A stretch of 64,000 bases of DNA from Eutreptiella sp. 'Long Island Sound 2002' (taxonomy: Eukaryota > Euglenozoa > Euglenophyceae > Eutreptiales > Eutreptiaceae), in NCBI GenBank assembly GCA_964036045.1, contig OZ038380.1:187438298-187502297 (forward strand), written 5' to 3'. The translations under genes and the position numbers were made by a program. The stretch's first letter is position 1; every line of letters starts with the position of its first letter. The notes below the pieces were generated by a model, which was not told the origin of the DNA, made no database searches, and saw only the letters and a list, made by a program, of their open reading frames with translations. Of this stretch, positions 49,051-59,949 are shown piece after piece.

Positions 49051-51954
49051 CATGGCCATCATGCCTCAACCGTGGCGGCCATTGCGGCCGGACTCACGGC
49101 CGGAGCCGCCCATGAGGCAGCGACTGCCCAGGTCAAGGGTGAGGTGGCGGCAGCCGCCGAGGAAGCCCGCCTGACGCAGGAGGCCATTGCCTGCAAGGAG
49201 GCCGAGGTGAAGGCGCTGGAAGAGGCGCTGGCCCAAGAGAGGGCAAAGAAGGAGGCGGAGGAAAGGGCCCAGGCCAAAGCGACGGCTAAGGCCCAGGCGG
49301 ACGCCGCCAAGAAGGACGCCATCGAGGCCGCGCGACGGAAGGTCGCTGAGGAGAGGGCCAAGACGGAGGCGGAGCTGGCAGCCTTGGAAGCGGAGAAGGC
49401 TGGGCTGCAGCAGACCCGGGAAGCCGAGGCGGCTCGTGCCCGGGAGGAGGCCGAAAGGCGAGCTGCTGCAGCCACCGCCGCCGCAATGGAGGAGGCAGAG
49501 GCCAAGCTCCGCCGCCTGACTCCCCCGGGAGGATCCCGAGTGGAGACCCTTCGAAAGCTTTTCGAAGGGGACGCCTCCTCCAAGATGGCGCTGGATCCGG
49601 AGGAGGTGGACACGGGCAGCAGTGGGAGCAGTGGCCCCACTGCCTACCGACGGAGGAAGGGTAAGGGGAAGACCCCCGAGAGGTCACGAAGGCCAGCGGG
49701 CGGACACCCCCACGACTCCGACCCCTTCTTCACCGCCAGCGACAGGGATGAACAAGGCCGCCGACATCGCCGAGGAGTGGCTGGCGGAGGAGGCGGAGAC
49801 GTCCCCATGGAGCCGGAAGGTGAGGATGAGGATCCCCCTTCTCCCTACCGAAGCTCAGAGTGTTCCGAGACCGAGACGCCCAGGTGGGGCGACATGGACA
49901 AGGATGATGACATGGACTTCGACTACACGAAGAAGCCCCCATCCTCGGACCCACCGGGACCCCCTGGCGGAGGACCATCAGGACCCCCTGGAGGACGCCC
50001 ACCAAGTGGACCCCCTGGAGGCCGACCACCGGGCGGGGGAGAACCCCCTGGACCGGGCGGACCCGGCGGAGGCCCTCCTGGAGGACCCCCTGGGGACCCC
50101 GACGACCCACCAGGGAACGGCGACCCGGATTCCACCTGGCGGTGGAGTGTCTACCTCCGCAGGAGGGTCCGGTTCCTCGAGCGCGAGGTAGACACCGGCA
50201 AGGGCGAGATGACTCGCACCGCCAGGGTCGCCGCGCGCGCACAGAGAGAGCTGGACATCGCCAAGACGGAGATGGTCAAGAGCGCCAACGTCGCCACCGC
50301 CACCCAGAGGCAGCTGGACATCGCCAGGAGCGAGACCAGGCAGCTGAACAAGGTCATCAGCGGCCTGCAGCAGAGGTTGGACGTGCTGGAAGGCCGTGGG
50401 AGCGTCAGCAGCGACTACCCACCCCTGGAGTCTGGCTCGCCGGACGACGGCCTGGGACCCGGACCAGGTCCAGGCAGGCCCCACGCCCCCGGCGGAGCCC
50501 CCAGGAGTCGCCCCAGCGCCAGTGCCCGCTCTCTCAGCGCCCCCTCTCACCACAGCGCGGGCCGCCGCAACGAGCGCGTGCCGCCCGGCAGTGGCAGTGA
50601 GGATTGGCGTGACGAGTGGCTCAGCGCGGAGTACCACAACCGCCGTGCTCCACCGCGGACACCAGTACGCCCCCGACGCCCCGCACCACCCCTGAAGCCA
50701 ATCCCAATGGCTGGTGGACGTTATGGTGGACTCAGGGATGAGGTCCCCAGAGGAGACGTGGACTGGGATGTCGGCGGAGGTGAGGACCTGGACCTGGACC
50801 TGGAGGAGTTCGACATTTCCCCGCCGCGTGGTGTACGACGGGAGGCCGCTGAACGCAGCCGCCGGCGCCGTGATGAGGAGGCATACATGGAAGGAGTACG
50901 GCGTGAACATCTAGGTTCAGCGTACATGGAGGAACCACGGCGTGGCCACGGGGATACCAGGGAGGAGATGGAAGTGGCGGCCGTGGGAGTCTGTGACAGA
51001 GGCCGATGGGAACCTCGGTCGACCTTGCGGCCGGCGTTCATGGTCTCTAAGGCCGCGGATGCCGCCGTGTGGGAGGACTTGAAGGACATCAAGCCCCCCA
51101 TGTACGATGGCAACCCCCTCAACCTCGACCGCTTCTTGGAGAATCTGGACGATTGGGGGGTGACCGTCACTGAGGACATGGATCCCGCAGATGCGGAGAA
51201 ATATGTCTTCAGACGGTTCAGGTACCGCCTGCCGGAAGTGCTCCAAGAGCTATACTTCGTGGCGACCAAGGAGGGGAAAATCAAGACCCTCAAGGAAGCC
51301 AAGAAGTGGCTCAAAGAGCAGGAGCGGGTGGACGCTCCGCAGGTGGCTGCCAAGCGGTGGAAGTCCATCAAGCTTCAGCATGATGGACGGGAGATCCGCC
51401 TACGGGACTGGCGAGACTTCCGAGGGCAATACACCCTCTTCCGCCGCAACGTGGAGGACTGGAACGAAGGTGACGAGCAGGCTCGCCTGCTCTCCATGCT
51501 GCCGGAAGCATGGATCAAGAGGGTCACCAAGGAGGAAGCCGAGAGGGCCAAGTCCAACCACACGGTCAAGATGATGCTCCCCAAAGAGTATCATACAAAC
51601 GTGGTGGCTTGGACGAGGAAGAACGTGGCCCGGGAGGTCAAACGGCACTCCCTGCGGAACGCTCTCCTCATCACCGTCTCGGGCGATCGCGAAAAGACCG
51701 CGATGTGGCGCCTTGACGAGTGTGACGTGAGCGGCCAGACCATCCGTCTGCAGGCCATCCCGGCGCAGATGAGCTGCGACGAGATCCTGGAGTGGGTTGG
51801 AGAGGAAGTACTCAAGGAGTACCGGAACCTCCTCCACACCTGCGGGTTGAGGCCCGGCGACCGCGACGTCAACTACGTTGGCGAGGGGCCTGGCGGGGAA
51901 GCTGCCATGGACCCAGCGGGAGCCGATGGCGATGAAGCTCTTGAAGCGGAATCG
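49051..51954 (+). pseudogene. gag: E3 Gag main part: coiled coils, Pro-Gly repeat, Gag core
   Basis: Opens with about 140 residues of Ala/Glu/Lys coiled coil (ALAQERAKKEAEERAQAKA). Ser/Gly and acidic stretches follow, then a Pro-Gly-rich segment (about 49945-50110, repeats of PPGG and RPP). A second coiled coil has a short internal duplication (AQRELDIAKTEM and TQRQLDIARSET). After an Arg/Pro linker comes the Gag core: IKPPMYDGNPLNLDRFLENL, RLRDWRDFRGQYTLFRRNVE and EILEWVGEEVLKEY, colinear with E2. The ORF formally ends at 51984 inside inserted DNA. Confidence 0.85.
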
Positions 51955-52842
51955 GTAACGATCCCCGCGTTTGCATTTTTGTAGCAGAGCTTAGCGTCGC
52001 GAAGGCTTCTGGCGCATAGCGCGAAGTCACGCAAATGACGCAATTCATTGTCAGGAGATTGACTGAAGGCAGCCGATTGCTGCCGTTACGTGTTTTTATT
52101 TGGCATTTATTTTTTAGCTAATTAAATTCTGTAGCTTAATATATGCGATTTGCGCCGTGTATGTTAATTCTGTTTGTTACGGAATCTGTTTGTCGTTGAC
52201 GTTCAGGTTTGTGTCATATGGGAGGACCGTCAAAGGTTCTCAGAATTTTTTGTAGGCCTGCACTGGCCTGAACGCCGCATCCCTCGTCCTGGGGCAGCAT
52301 GCCAGGGCATCGCGGACGCAGAGTACGCCCTCGTTGAGGGCCAAAGGTGTGGAATACGCCGGTGGCGCTTAGCATCGTGGCAAGAGCGCCCTCGTTGAGG
52401 GCCTACGGCTACTGGCCTATGGCGCTCAGCATCGTGGAAGCTGAAAACTGGAAGGTCTCAGCCTATGATGGATTCACTGAAAGAAACCCTCGATACAGGT
52501 TAGACCTCCTGTGGATTTGGTGCGCTGCGTTTGCTATTGGGTGCCAGCAAGGCTTGGACGATCCAAGGGTTTTGTATCTGTGCAGGAGCAGCAGGATATT
52601 TTATTATCAAAATCAATCTGTGGTTCAAAAAAGCTCGCAAGGAGTTCAGCTTTTCTCACGTGAAAGCAAAGCAGGACCAAGAGTGCGGCGGCAAAGTATG
52701 CAAAACCAAGGGATCAGCATTTGTTTTTCTCGCGTCAAAGCAAAGCAAGGCTTGTTTCTCTCACGTCAAAGCAAAGCAAGGCCAAGACAAGCTGGTATAG
52801 CAAAATGGCAGACAAAACAGTGGATCAAGAAAGGGAAAATCG
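51955..52842. mobile_element. Unidentified insertion within E3 gag
   Basis: About 0.9 kb separates the Gag core from the knuckle region, absent from E2. It is AT-richer than the flanks. It contains a repeated block (GCGCCCTCGTTGAGGGCC-type, about 52324-52440) and three copies of CACGTCAAAGCAAAGCA-type words (52657, 52728, 52760). No coding domain; edges approximate; no target duplication recognised. Confidence 0.5.
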
Positions 52843-53499
52843 GTGCAAGGCAGAGATTTTCAAGATCAAAGAAACAAGTTCAGCGCAGTGTCCCGTGGGT
52901 CTCAAGGGTCGAAGGCCTCACGTTCTACGAGGCCCCCACGGTACCGCGTCGACGATGACGACGACGATGAGGCTGCCGAGATGGCCGTTTGTGCCTTCGT
53001 GGCCCACAACAACTGCTGGAAGCCTCTGCAGCCGGGTTGGAAGAAGAAGGAGAAGATGGACCCCCGCCGCATTGGCGACCCTCCGCTGTCCTTTGGGGAG
53101 TTCATACGAGCTCACCCGCAGGGCTGTTTCGTGTGTTATGGGAGGAAGAAAGGCTTCAACCATGACCACCGAACATGCCCCATCCACCAGGCCGACACGG
53201 AGGCCTACAAGAAGGCGCACGGGTCGAAGAAGCGTGCGCCCGCGGGTATCCGGGAGGCCAAAGTGGAGGTGGACAAGGACGAGCTCTCCAAGCTGATGTC
53301 GGTGGGGACCGAGTTGGCTAAGGAGATCCAGGAGATCAAGAGGAACTGGGTCCCCAGGTCGGACAACAAGAACAAGGAGAACAACGAGAAGGACAAGAAC
53401 AAGGACAAGGACAAGAAGCCTAGGAACAGGGGAAGGAAGAAGGGTGTCAACGAGGTTGATGCTGAGGAGAGTGCCCCTACTTCCACAACCGACGCCCCC
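52843..53499 (+). pseudogene. gag: E3 Gag C-terminus with Cys/His knuckle
   Basis: Basic start, then an Asp run (VDDDDDDEAAEM), CAFVAHNNCWKP (compare FAFVAHNVRNHG in E2), a conserved block RRIGDPPLSFGEF, and the knuckle CFVCYGRKKGFNHDHRTC. The tail is Lys/Asn/Asp-rich. The frame runs to TAG at 53500 and pol continues in the same frame. Confidence 0.85.
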
Positions 53500-53502
53500 T
53501 AG
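53500..53502 (+). promoter_or_regulatory. In-frame TAG between gag and pol of E3 (candidate readthrough stop)
   Basis: GAC GCC CCC TAG CGG AGC CCC. The same TAG (V)GG AGC C context is found in E1 and E2. Confidence 0.65.
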
Positions 53503-56352
53503 CGGAGCCCCTGCAGCCAAGTGCCCCAGCTAGGGCGGTCGCAGGATGGTGTCGTGGGAAGCGCCACACCATCCAAGTCGGGAGTCGGTAAGCGCAAAGG
53601 GACTGCCGCGGGCGGAAGGCCCGGTCCGGCACCCAGTCGCGGTGGCGCGGTGAGGGCAAGTGAAGGCACGAACCCTTGCACCCGTCCATCCTTCGCGACC
53701 AAGAATGTGTTTGATGTACTTCAAGATCTATCCGAGAGTATCGGAGGATCACCCGGACCGCAGCTGGATGCTGCAGATGGGCAGCCTGAGCCCATTGTCC
53801 ACGACCTGCACCAGTCGCTTGTTGAGATTCTGGAACGACCGGAGATCCTGAGCTTGCACGCCGTGCGCCGAGTGGGGCGTGGGCGGCAGTTGCACCTTAA
53901 GGTCCGTGCCTTATGCGGGGAAGTGGAAAAGGTCTTCGACGTGTTTGTCGACACGGGAGCTCAGGTCAGCTTGGTCAAGGCTGGCCTACTTCCGCTAGAG
54001 TGTTTGACCGACAGTCGGAAACCTGTCAGGCTGAAGGTGGCGAACGGCCAGTACATGGTGGGAGGCACGAAGGAAGCGGCCATCGGGCTGCAGTTCGTGA
54101 ACCATCGTGAGCTGAGCCGCCCAGACCTCGGCAAGGAAATCCTCCTGCAAGGTCGCTTCTACGAGGCCGAGATGGACTGGGACATGATCGTTGGGTACGA
54201 CTTCATGATGGAGACGGACTCCGGCGTCCTCCCGGCCCAGGCCTCCATGACCCTGTACCAGGACGACCAGCTCTCGTGGCTTTCGTCACCTGAGCACCAT
54301 GTGGAATGCCAATGGATCCACCCCGAACGCAATCAGCCCGAGGTAGCCGCGCTGGGCACTGAGCCAACTGGGCCAGCAAACCAGGAGTACGGCGTAATGC
54401 CGGAAGTGGCGAGCCGAGTGGTTGCGGCCCTGGGAGCTTCGGATCTGGCCCTGGATGCGTTCTCTTCAGGAACCTCCGCCCATCTTCGGGTTTGTGAGAA
54501 GTACTGGAGCGCCCAGGACTCCGCGTGGAAGAAGCACTGGGGTCCGCATCAGGGCTTGATGTGGATCCATTACCCCCGATGGGACATTCCTAGGGCGATA
54601 GCGAAGATTCGCAAGGACCGCTCCAAGGCAGTGCTGGTTGTTCCTATGGGATGCACCGAGGAGGAAAGCACCCGACATTGGGTGGTCTCATTGACCAACG
54701 TGACCTTAAACAAGGTCGTCCTACCGGCTGGAGAGAGTGTCTATCAGGACGCTAAGGGACAGCCCATGCCACCCCAGAGATGGCGGACGGAATTCCACTA
54801 TGTGGATGGGGGCCTTGATCAGGCCGACACCACGGATTTCGTATGTTTCAACCGCATCGTAGCGGAGCCATGGCGGCAATGCTTTGCGGTTTCCCCTGTT
54901 GACATCGGAGAATCGGAAGACCCCCTCACTGAAGGGGAGTTGGATCTGGTTCAGGGGTATATGGATCAGCCCTTTCACGACTGGGGAAGCCAGCGTGAGG
55001 GCAAAGGCCAGGACAAAGCCTGGTGGGAAGTGGACTCGATCGTCTCCGGTTCCTATGATGGGAATACCTTCGTACAGAGGGTGCTGGATCACATGTCCAG
55101 CCGGGACGAGCCGCCTGGCGGTGACCCACCCACCTACGGCGATCTGTTCCGGGGCAAGACCAGAGATGGCCCTTTGGGCCACCTGGGAAGACCACCTGAG
55201 CCGAAACCGAGTGGGGTCGCTACCCCTCAAGTAAGCTCCGTGGTCCGGGTGCCCGGAAAAGCCAAGGCGGAGTCCGATGATTGCCCCCAGATCCAGGTAT
55301 TGAGGGCCAGGCTGAAGCAGAAGTATGGTGAAACCTTCTTCAGCAGAAAGCCTGTGTTTCCCCCACCGGTGCGTGGACCGTATGGCGAGGCCAAGATACG
55401 ACTGAAGCAGGACCCCCGTGTGTATCGGCACCGGGAGTTTGCCCTGAGGGGCGAGAGGAAGGAGGCCATGGAGAAGATCCTCCGTGACTTCATCGAGAGA
55501 GGCTGGCTGGAGCCGTGCCACTCCGAGTGGGCCTCTCCGTGCTTCGTCGTCCCCAAGAAGGTGGCCGGTGAGTGGCGGCTCGTGGTCGACTACCGCGGCC
55601 TAAACGCCCAAACGCAGCATGACAGCTATACGCTGCCCCTCATTGAGGACATGCTGCAAAAACAACACCGGCGGAGGATCTTCACGGTGATTGACCTGAA
55701 ACATGGTTATCATCAGATGCCTCTCGCCGAGGAGTCCCGTGCCTGCACAGCCATGAGCACCCCACTTGGACCTCTCCAGTGGAAGGTGATGCCCATGGTC
55801 GTTACCAACGGCAATGCGGCTTTTCAGCGGATGCTGGAGAACCTGCTTGAGCCGGTGCGTGACTGTGCGGACCCCTTCGTGGACGACGTGATCATCGCGT
55901 CCGGGGACCCCAGTATGAGCTACGAGGAGCTCCTGGAGGCACATGAGAGGGACGTCACTCGAGTGCTGGACCTTCTGGTTCGGCACAAACTCACGGGCAG
56001 CAGTGACAAGGCCACCATTGCGGTAAGCGAGGTGGTCTTCGCTCGCCACGTAGTTGGGAACGGGCAGCGAAAGCCTATACCTGGCAAGGTGGCTGCGATT
56101 GAGCACTGGGAAAAGCCGAAAACGGTCTCTGAGCTACGGGAATACTTGGGGTTCTGCAACTACTACTCGGGGTATATCAAGATGTATGCCGAGTATGCAG
56201 CCCCCATGACGAGCATGCTCAAGGGCAACCGAGAGGAGACCAAGAAGGGGTCCAAGAAGGCTCTAGTCTGGGATGCTGATTCCGACCGTGCTTTTTTAGG
56301 GGATGAAGCAGGCGCTGCTATCCGCAGTGGGTCTGCACCTCGTGGATCCTGA
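53503..56352 (+). pseudogene. pol: E3 Pol part 1: protease, Dam-like domain, RT
   Basis: Protease with a canonical VDTGAQVSLV and MIVGYDFM. The extra domain follows with LDAFSSGTS, AWKKHWGPHQGLMWIHYPRW and AVLVVPMG, where HYPRW replaces the NPPF of E1. RT has ERGWLEPCHSEWASP, LVVDYRGLNAQT, HGYHQMPL and catalytic FVDD. The RT thumb/connection ends with SDRAFLG. Near 56291-56302 (T6 and G4 runs) a one-base indel moves RNase H to another frame. No ATG is near the start, consistent with fusion to Gag. Confidence 0.93.
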
Positions 56353-57567
56353 CCGAGGGTTCGTCCTGCGCACCGACGCTTCGGACTACGCCGTTGGCGC
56401 TGTGTTGGAGCAAGTGCTAGACGATGGGAGGCACGTGCCCGTGGCCTTCTGGAGCCGAGTCCTGGCGGAAGGCCAGAGACGGACGTGGACGCCCCGTGAA
56501 AAGGAGGCGTATGCCATCGTCATGGCTCTCAGGAAATGGGCTGGGTACATAGCCCTCCATCCCGTCACCGTCTGCACCGACCATCAGAGTCTGCAGTCGT
56601 GGCACAAGGAGCACGTGGACACCCCCTCTGGTCCCGCCTCCCGACGGGCAACATGGCATGAGACCTTGGCCAAGTTCGACCTCACGGTTGTGTATGTTCC
56701 TGGTAAGGACAACACCGTGGCGGACTGTCTCAGTAGGTGGGCCTATCCCGCCAGCAAGGGCATGACGGACGTGTCTGCCCATGGCGATGAGGCTCAGACC
56801 GCTGAAGCCAAGAGGATCATTGAGATGGAGCGCCTGATGGAGGAGGAGGGTGTTAAATGCTTCGTCGTCATGGCTGCGGATGCCCCCCTCGGAACGAGGG
56901 TGAGCAGAGCGGTCAGAGTACTCGCCCCTGATGGAGCTGAGTCCGACAAGCACCTCTTCCCTGAGTCTTGCCTCCAGGACGATTGGACCGACGACTACGC
57001 CAAGTCCGAGGCCTTTGCGGCCGAATATAGGGCTGTGACCGACCCTGATGACGGGCAGAAGTGGCCAAAGGGGCTGACTGAGGAAGATGGCAAGCTCTAC
57101 CGGAATGGTAAGCTGCTGGTCCCGGAGTCCCGGGTGCTCGAGCTTTGTGAAGCTTGGCACCACCACATGATGCACCCAGGGGTCAAGAAGCAAGCCCTGG
57201 ACATGCAGCGCCGGTTTGAGATCGACCAGATCAATCTCTACGCCGCCATCAAGAAGGTCAGAAGGGGTTGCTCGGTCTGTCAGGCCTGCAATCCCGACAA
57301 CCGGAACGTCAAGGGGGAAGCCCAATGGACTCCGGTGCCTGACCAGCCCATGGAGAGCGTGGCCATGGACGTCTTCTCCATGCCCGAAGTGCACATAGGC
57401 AAGGAGACCTTTGACTGTGTGGTTCTTTGTGTGGATCGCCACAGTGGCTATGTAGTAGCCGTTCCGGCACGCAAAAAGGGGTTGCTTGCCAAGGAAGTGG
57501 CAGTCATGATGATTCGTCATTGGCTGACCGTCTTTGACATCCCCCGCACCTATTGCAGTGACCGAGG
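56303..57567 (+). pseudogene. pol: E3 Pol part 2: RNase H and integrase, first half
   Basis: RNase H: VLRTDASDYAVGAVLEQ, CTDHQSLQSWHKEH, NTVADCLSRWAYP. Integrase: LQDDWTDDY, finger HHHMMHPG with CSVCQAC, core AMDVFSMPEV and YCSDRGP. Near 57567 one C appears missing compared with E2 (CSDRGSQF), so the frame breaks; the formal ORF runs to 57760. Confidence 0.9.
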
Positions 57568-58134
57568 GCCCAGTTTACTGGTGGCTGGTTCAAGGCCATG
57601 TGTTCCCTCATGGGAATACGTCATGCCAAGAGCGTCGCCTATCTCAGGCGGTCTAACGGCCGAGCTGAAGTGGCTGGACGGCAGCTGCTCGGAAAGCTGC
57701 GCAAGATTCACATCACCAATCCACGTCGGAACTGGTTTGAGGAGATGTGGCCCGCTCTGAAGGCCCATCATGACACCCCCACTCCGGGTGGTTTGTCCCC
57801 TCACCAGATTCTGTTCGGCAGGGACCCCCTGGGTCGGGGACTTCCCTTGTCTGGTGATGGTATGGCTATGGACGCCAAGGAATTCTTCGCGCGGCAAGAG
57901 GCGACGGCACGGGACATCCGCCAGCAGCTCGAGAAGGAGCATGCTGAGCGTCAGAAGTCCGCCCCGAGCTCGACAGCGCAGAAGTTCAGGGTGGGAGACC
58001 CGGTGTGGGTGATCAGACCCCGCCCTATGGGCACCCACCGCACCAAAACCGGAGAGGTGGTCCGCAGGATTGGTGAGGACACCTACCGCATCAAGGTGGG
58101 TCACGGACAGTTCCGGGAGCGCCATGAGAGTTAA
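57568..58134 (+). pseudogene. pol: E3 Pol part 3: integrase, second half
   Basis: QFTGGWF-type sequence in the third frame, then MGIRHAKSVAY, RSNGRAEVAGRQ with the catalytic Glu, and the C-terminal GDPVWVIRPRP. TAA at 58132-58134 stands where E2 has a CAG Gln codon (HTQLRPRAPD versus HES-stop-LRVREPD), so CAA to TAA is the simplest explanation. Confidence 0.88.
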
Positions 58135-58467
58135 CTCCGTGTGCGGGAACCCGACCTCCGTGGCCCACATGTGTCCCTGAACTATGCCGCACATGAGGCT
58201 GATTCCGACGATGACTACGCTGAGCAGGACGACTATACAGTCGAGAAGATCCTGGCCCAGCGTCCGAACGCCTCGGCACCTGGCGGCCTGGAGTTCAAGG
58301 TTCGTTTGCGAGGCTATGGGCCGTCCCACGACACTTGGGAACCCGTCTCCTCGTTCGTGCCGCGGATAGACACACCCTTCATGGAGTACATCCGCAAGCA
58401 CAAGACCAAGATCCATGTCTCGGACTTGGCAGCACTCACCCGGGCGATTGCAGCCAGGGGCGCCTGA
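58135..58467 (+). pseudogene. pol: E3 Pol part 4: chromodomain
   Basis: Same frame after the TAA. Acidic linker (EADSDDDYAEQDDYTVEKIL), then FKVRLRGYGPSHDTWEPVSSF. The Trp of the usual VRW(K/R)G, one of the methyl-lysine cage aromatics, is Leu here; E1 and E2 have Trp. Ends in TGA. Confidence 0.88.
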
Positions 58468-59940
58468 TCGCCGCCCTGAGCTCTCCCCTGATGCATTTTG
58501 AGCGCTTGTTTGGTCGACGGATCGTCCCTTACTTGCTTGCTCTCTTCCATCTTTCGGTGACCTGCCATCAGAGTGGCCATATACCCCCCCCTGCTGAATC
58601 CAGGAGAGGATGGCCCCTCTCTTTCACTTCTATTCGTCACTCCCCACCTGCTGAATCCTTGGGAAACCAGGCAGGGCGACTGACCTATTTTCTGAGCTCT
58701 TAGGGCCTTGAAGCCCATACGACGTTGCGCAACGGATGCCGCTGTCATCGGCATGCGATTTTTTTTGGTGTGTGGTCTGGTCCCATGGCACTTGCGGGAT
58801 CCAGACCAGTCTACGTGTGTCTGCAGACTACATATGGCCTGAACTCAGGCGTTTTCCTGTCCACCCTCCTGCATATGCCTTATCCTAACCGGGCGTGGTT
58901 TGGCGCTCTGTCCAGAGTGTGTTTAGACGCCTATTACCCCGCTTGTTGCTTGTCTTTCTGTTCCCCAGGATATGTGCATCTGTATTTTGCGTAGTGTCAG
59001 CCCATCAGCGCCTATGGACTGTTTTTCCCCCCCCGAGGGGATGCGAATCGAATACGCAGGCGCCTTGAGTCGCCGTGTACATGCTCTTACATGAGGTCCA
59101 GCCGGGACCAGTACCTAAGTACAGATTCTTCTGTTTGAGTGCCTGTGATACCGTGTGCCCTGGTGGCTGTGATGTGCTGAGATCCTGATGGCGCCAGGCG
59201 GGAAGCCCAGTTGCCTGACTACACTCCCAGCGGTCCGCCAATGTCAGTCCCAGTGTGAGCCTACCGACTCGCAGACGAACTTGCAGTCCGGTGGCGACCT
59301 CCGGTGTCCCGACCTCGGTCAGTCTGCCTGGGAAACTGGTGGTTTGAGGAGTCGACGCCTCCGCCCATACTGCATGGGGACTCCCCCATGCATGGCCCTC
59401 GTGGTAATAGGGCGAGGGAAAAGACGGCCTTGATGCCCGATCCCTTAAGGAGGAGCTCGTTCGTCTGTACCACTCTGGACTCGCGTCGTGGATATGGACA
59501 TGGTGCGCCCAAGGAAGGACCCGTGGGGACTCTCCCCCAGCCTGCGGCCTTGGGAAGCCTGGGGTAGCCTGATGGATCTTTGTGGTCGCTTTCAACCTGT
59601 GGGACCACCTCGGTCGTCGTGTGACGCCTATGTTGGCCGTGTATGCCACTGCCACTGTGGTAGTGACCGTCGCAGCCGGCACCCGGTGCGTCTGGTATGG
59701 GTTAACGGGTCCTTTGGATGCCGAACAATCGCCGCCAGGACCCGGGACTTGATACTTGATACTATACTTGCAGTTACTAACAGCTACAGCACCGTACCTG
59801 TCTTACCGTGGGATTTGGGCAGCCTAACCTGTGAATCAGCCTGAAGTGAGGATGTGACACACCCCCCCCTTCAGGGGATGGTCCTGGGTACCCGCTGCCA
59901 TGCTTGGGTGTTATCGAGCCCCCCCCAGGGTTTGCTCTAT
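58468..59940 (+). other. E3 3' non-coding region
   Basis: 1.5 kb with no convincing gene. C-rich and T-rich runs are frequent. No repeat of the LTR is present here. Confidence 0.65.
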
Positions 59941-59949
59941 GGAGGGGGG
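59941..59949 (+). promoter_or_regulatory. Polypurine tract of E3
   Basis: GGAGGGGGG directly before the LTR start TGAAGCGG. Confidence 0.85.

Noticed and set aside
51955-52889. GT...AG intron in E3 gag
   Set aside because: GTAACG and GCGCAG could be splice sites, but joining there does not keep the Gag frame; an insertion is simpler.
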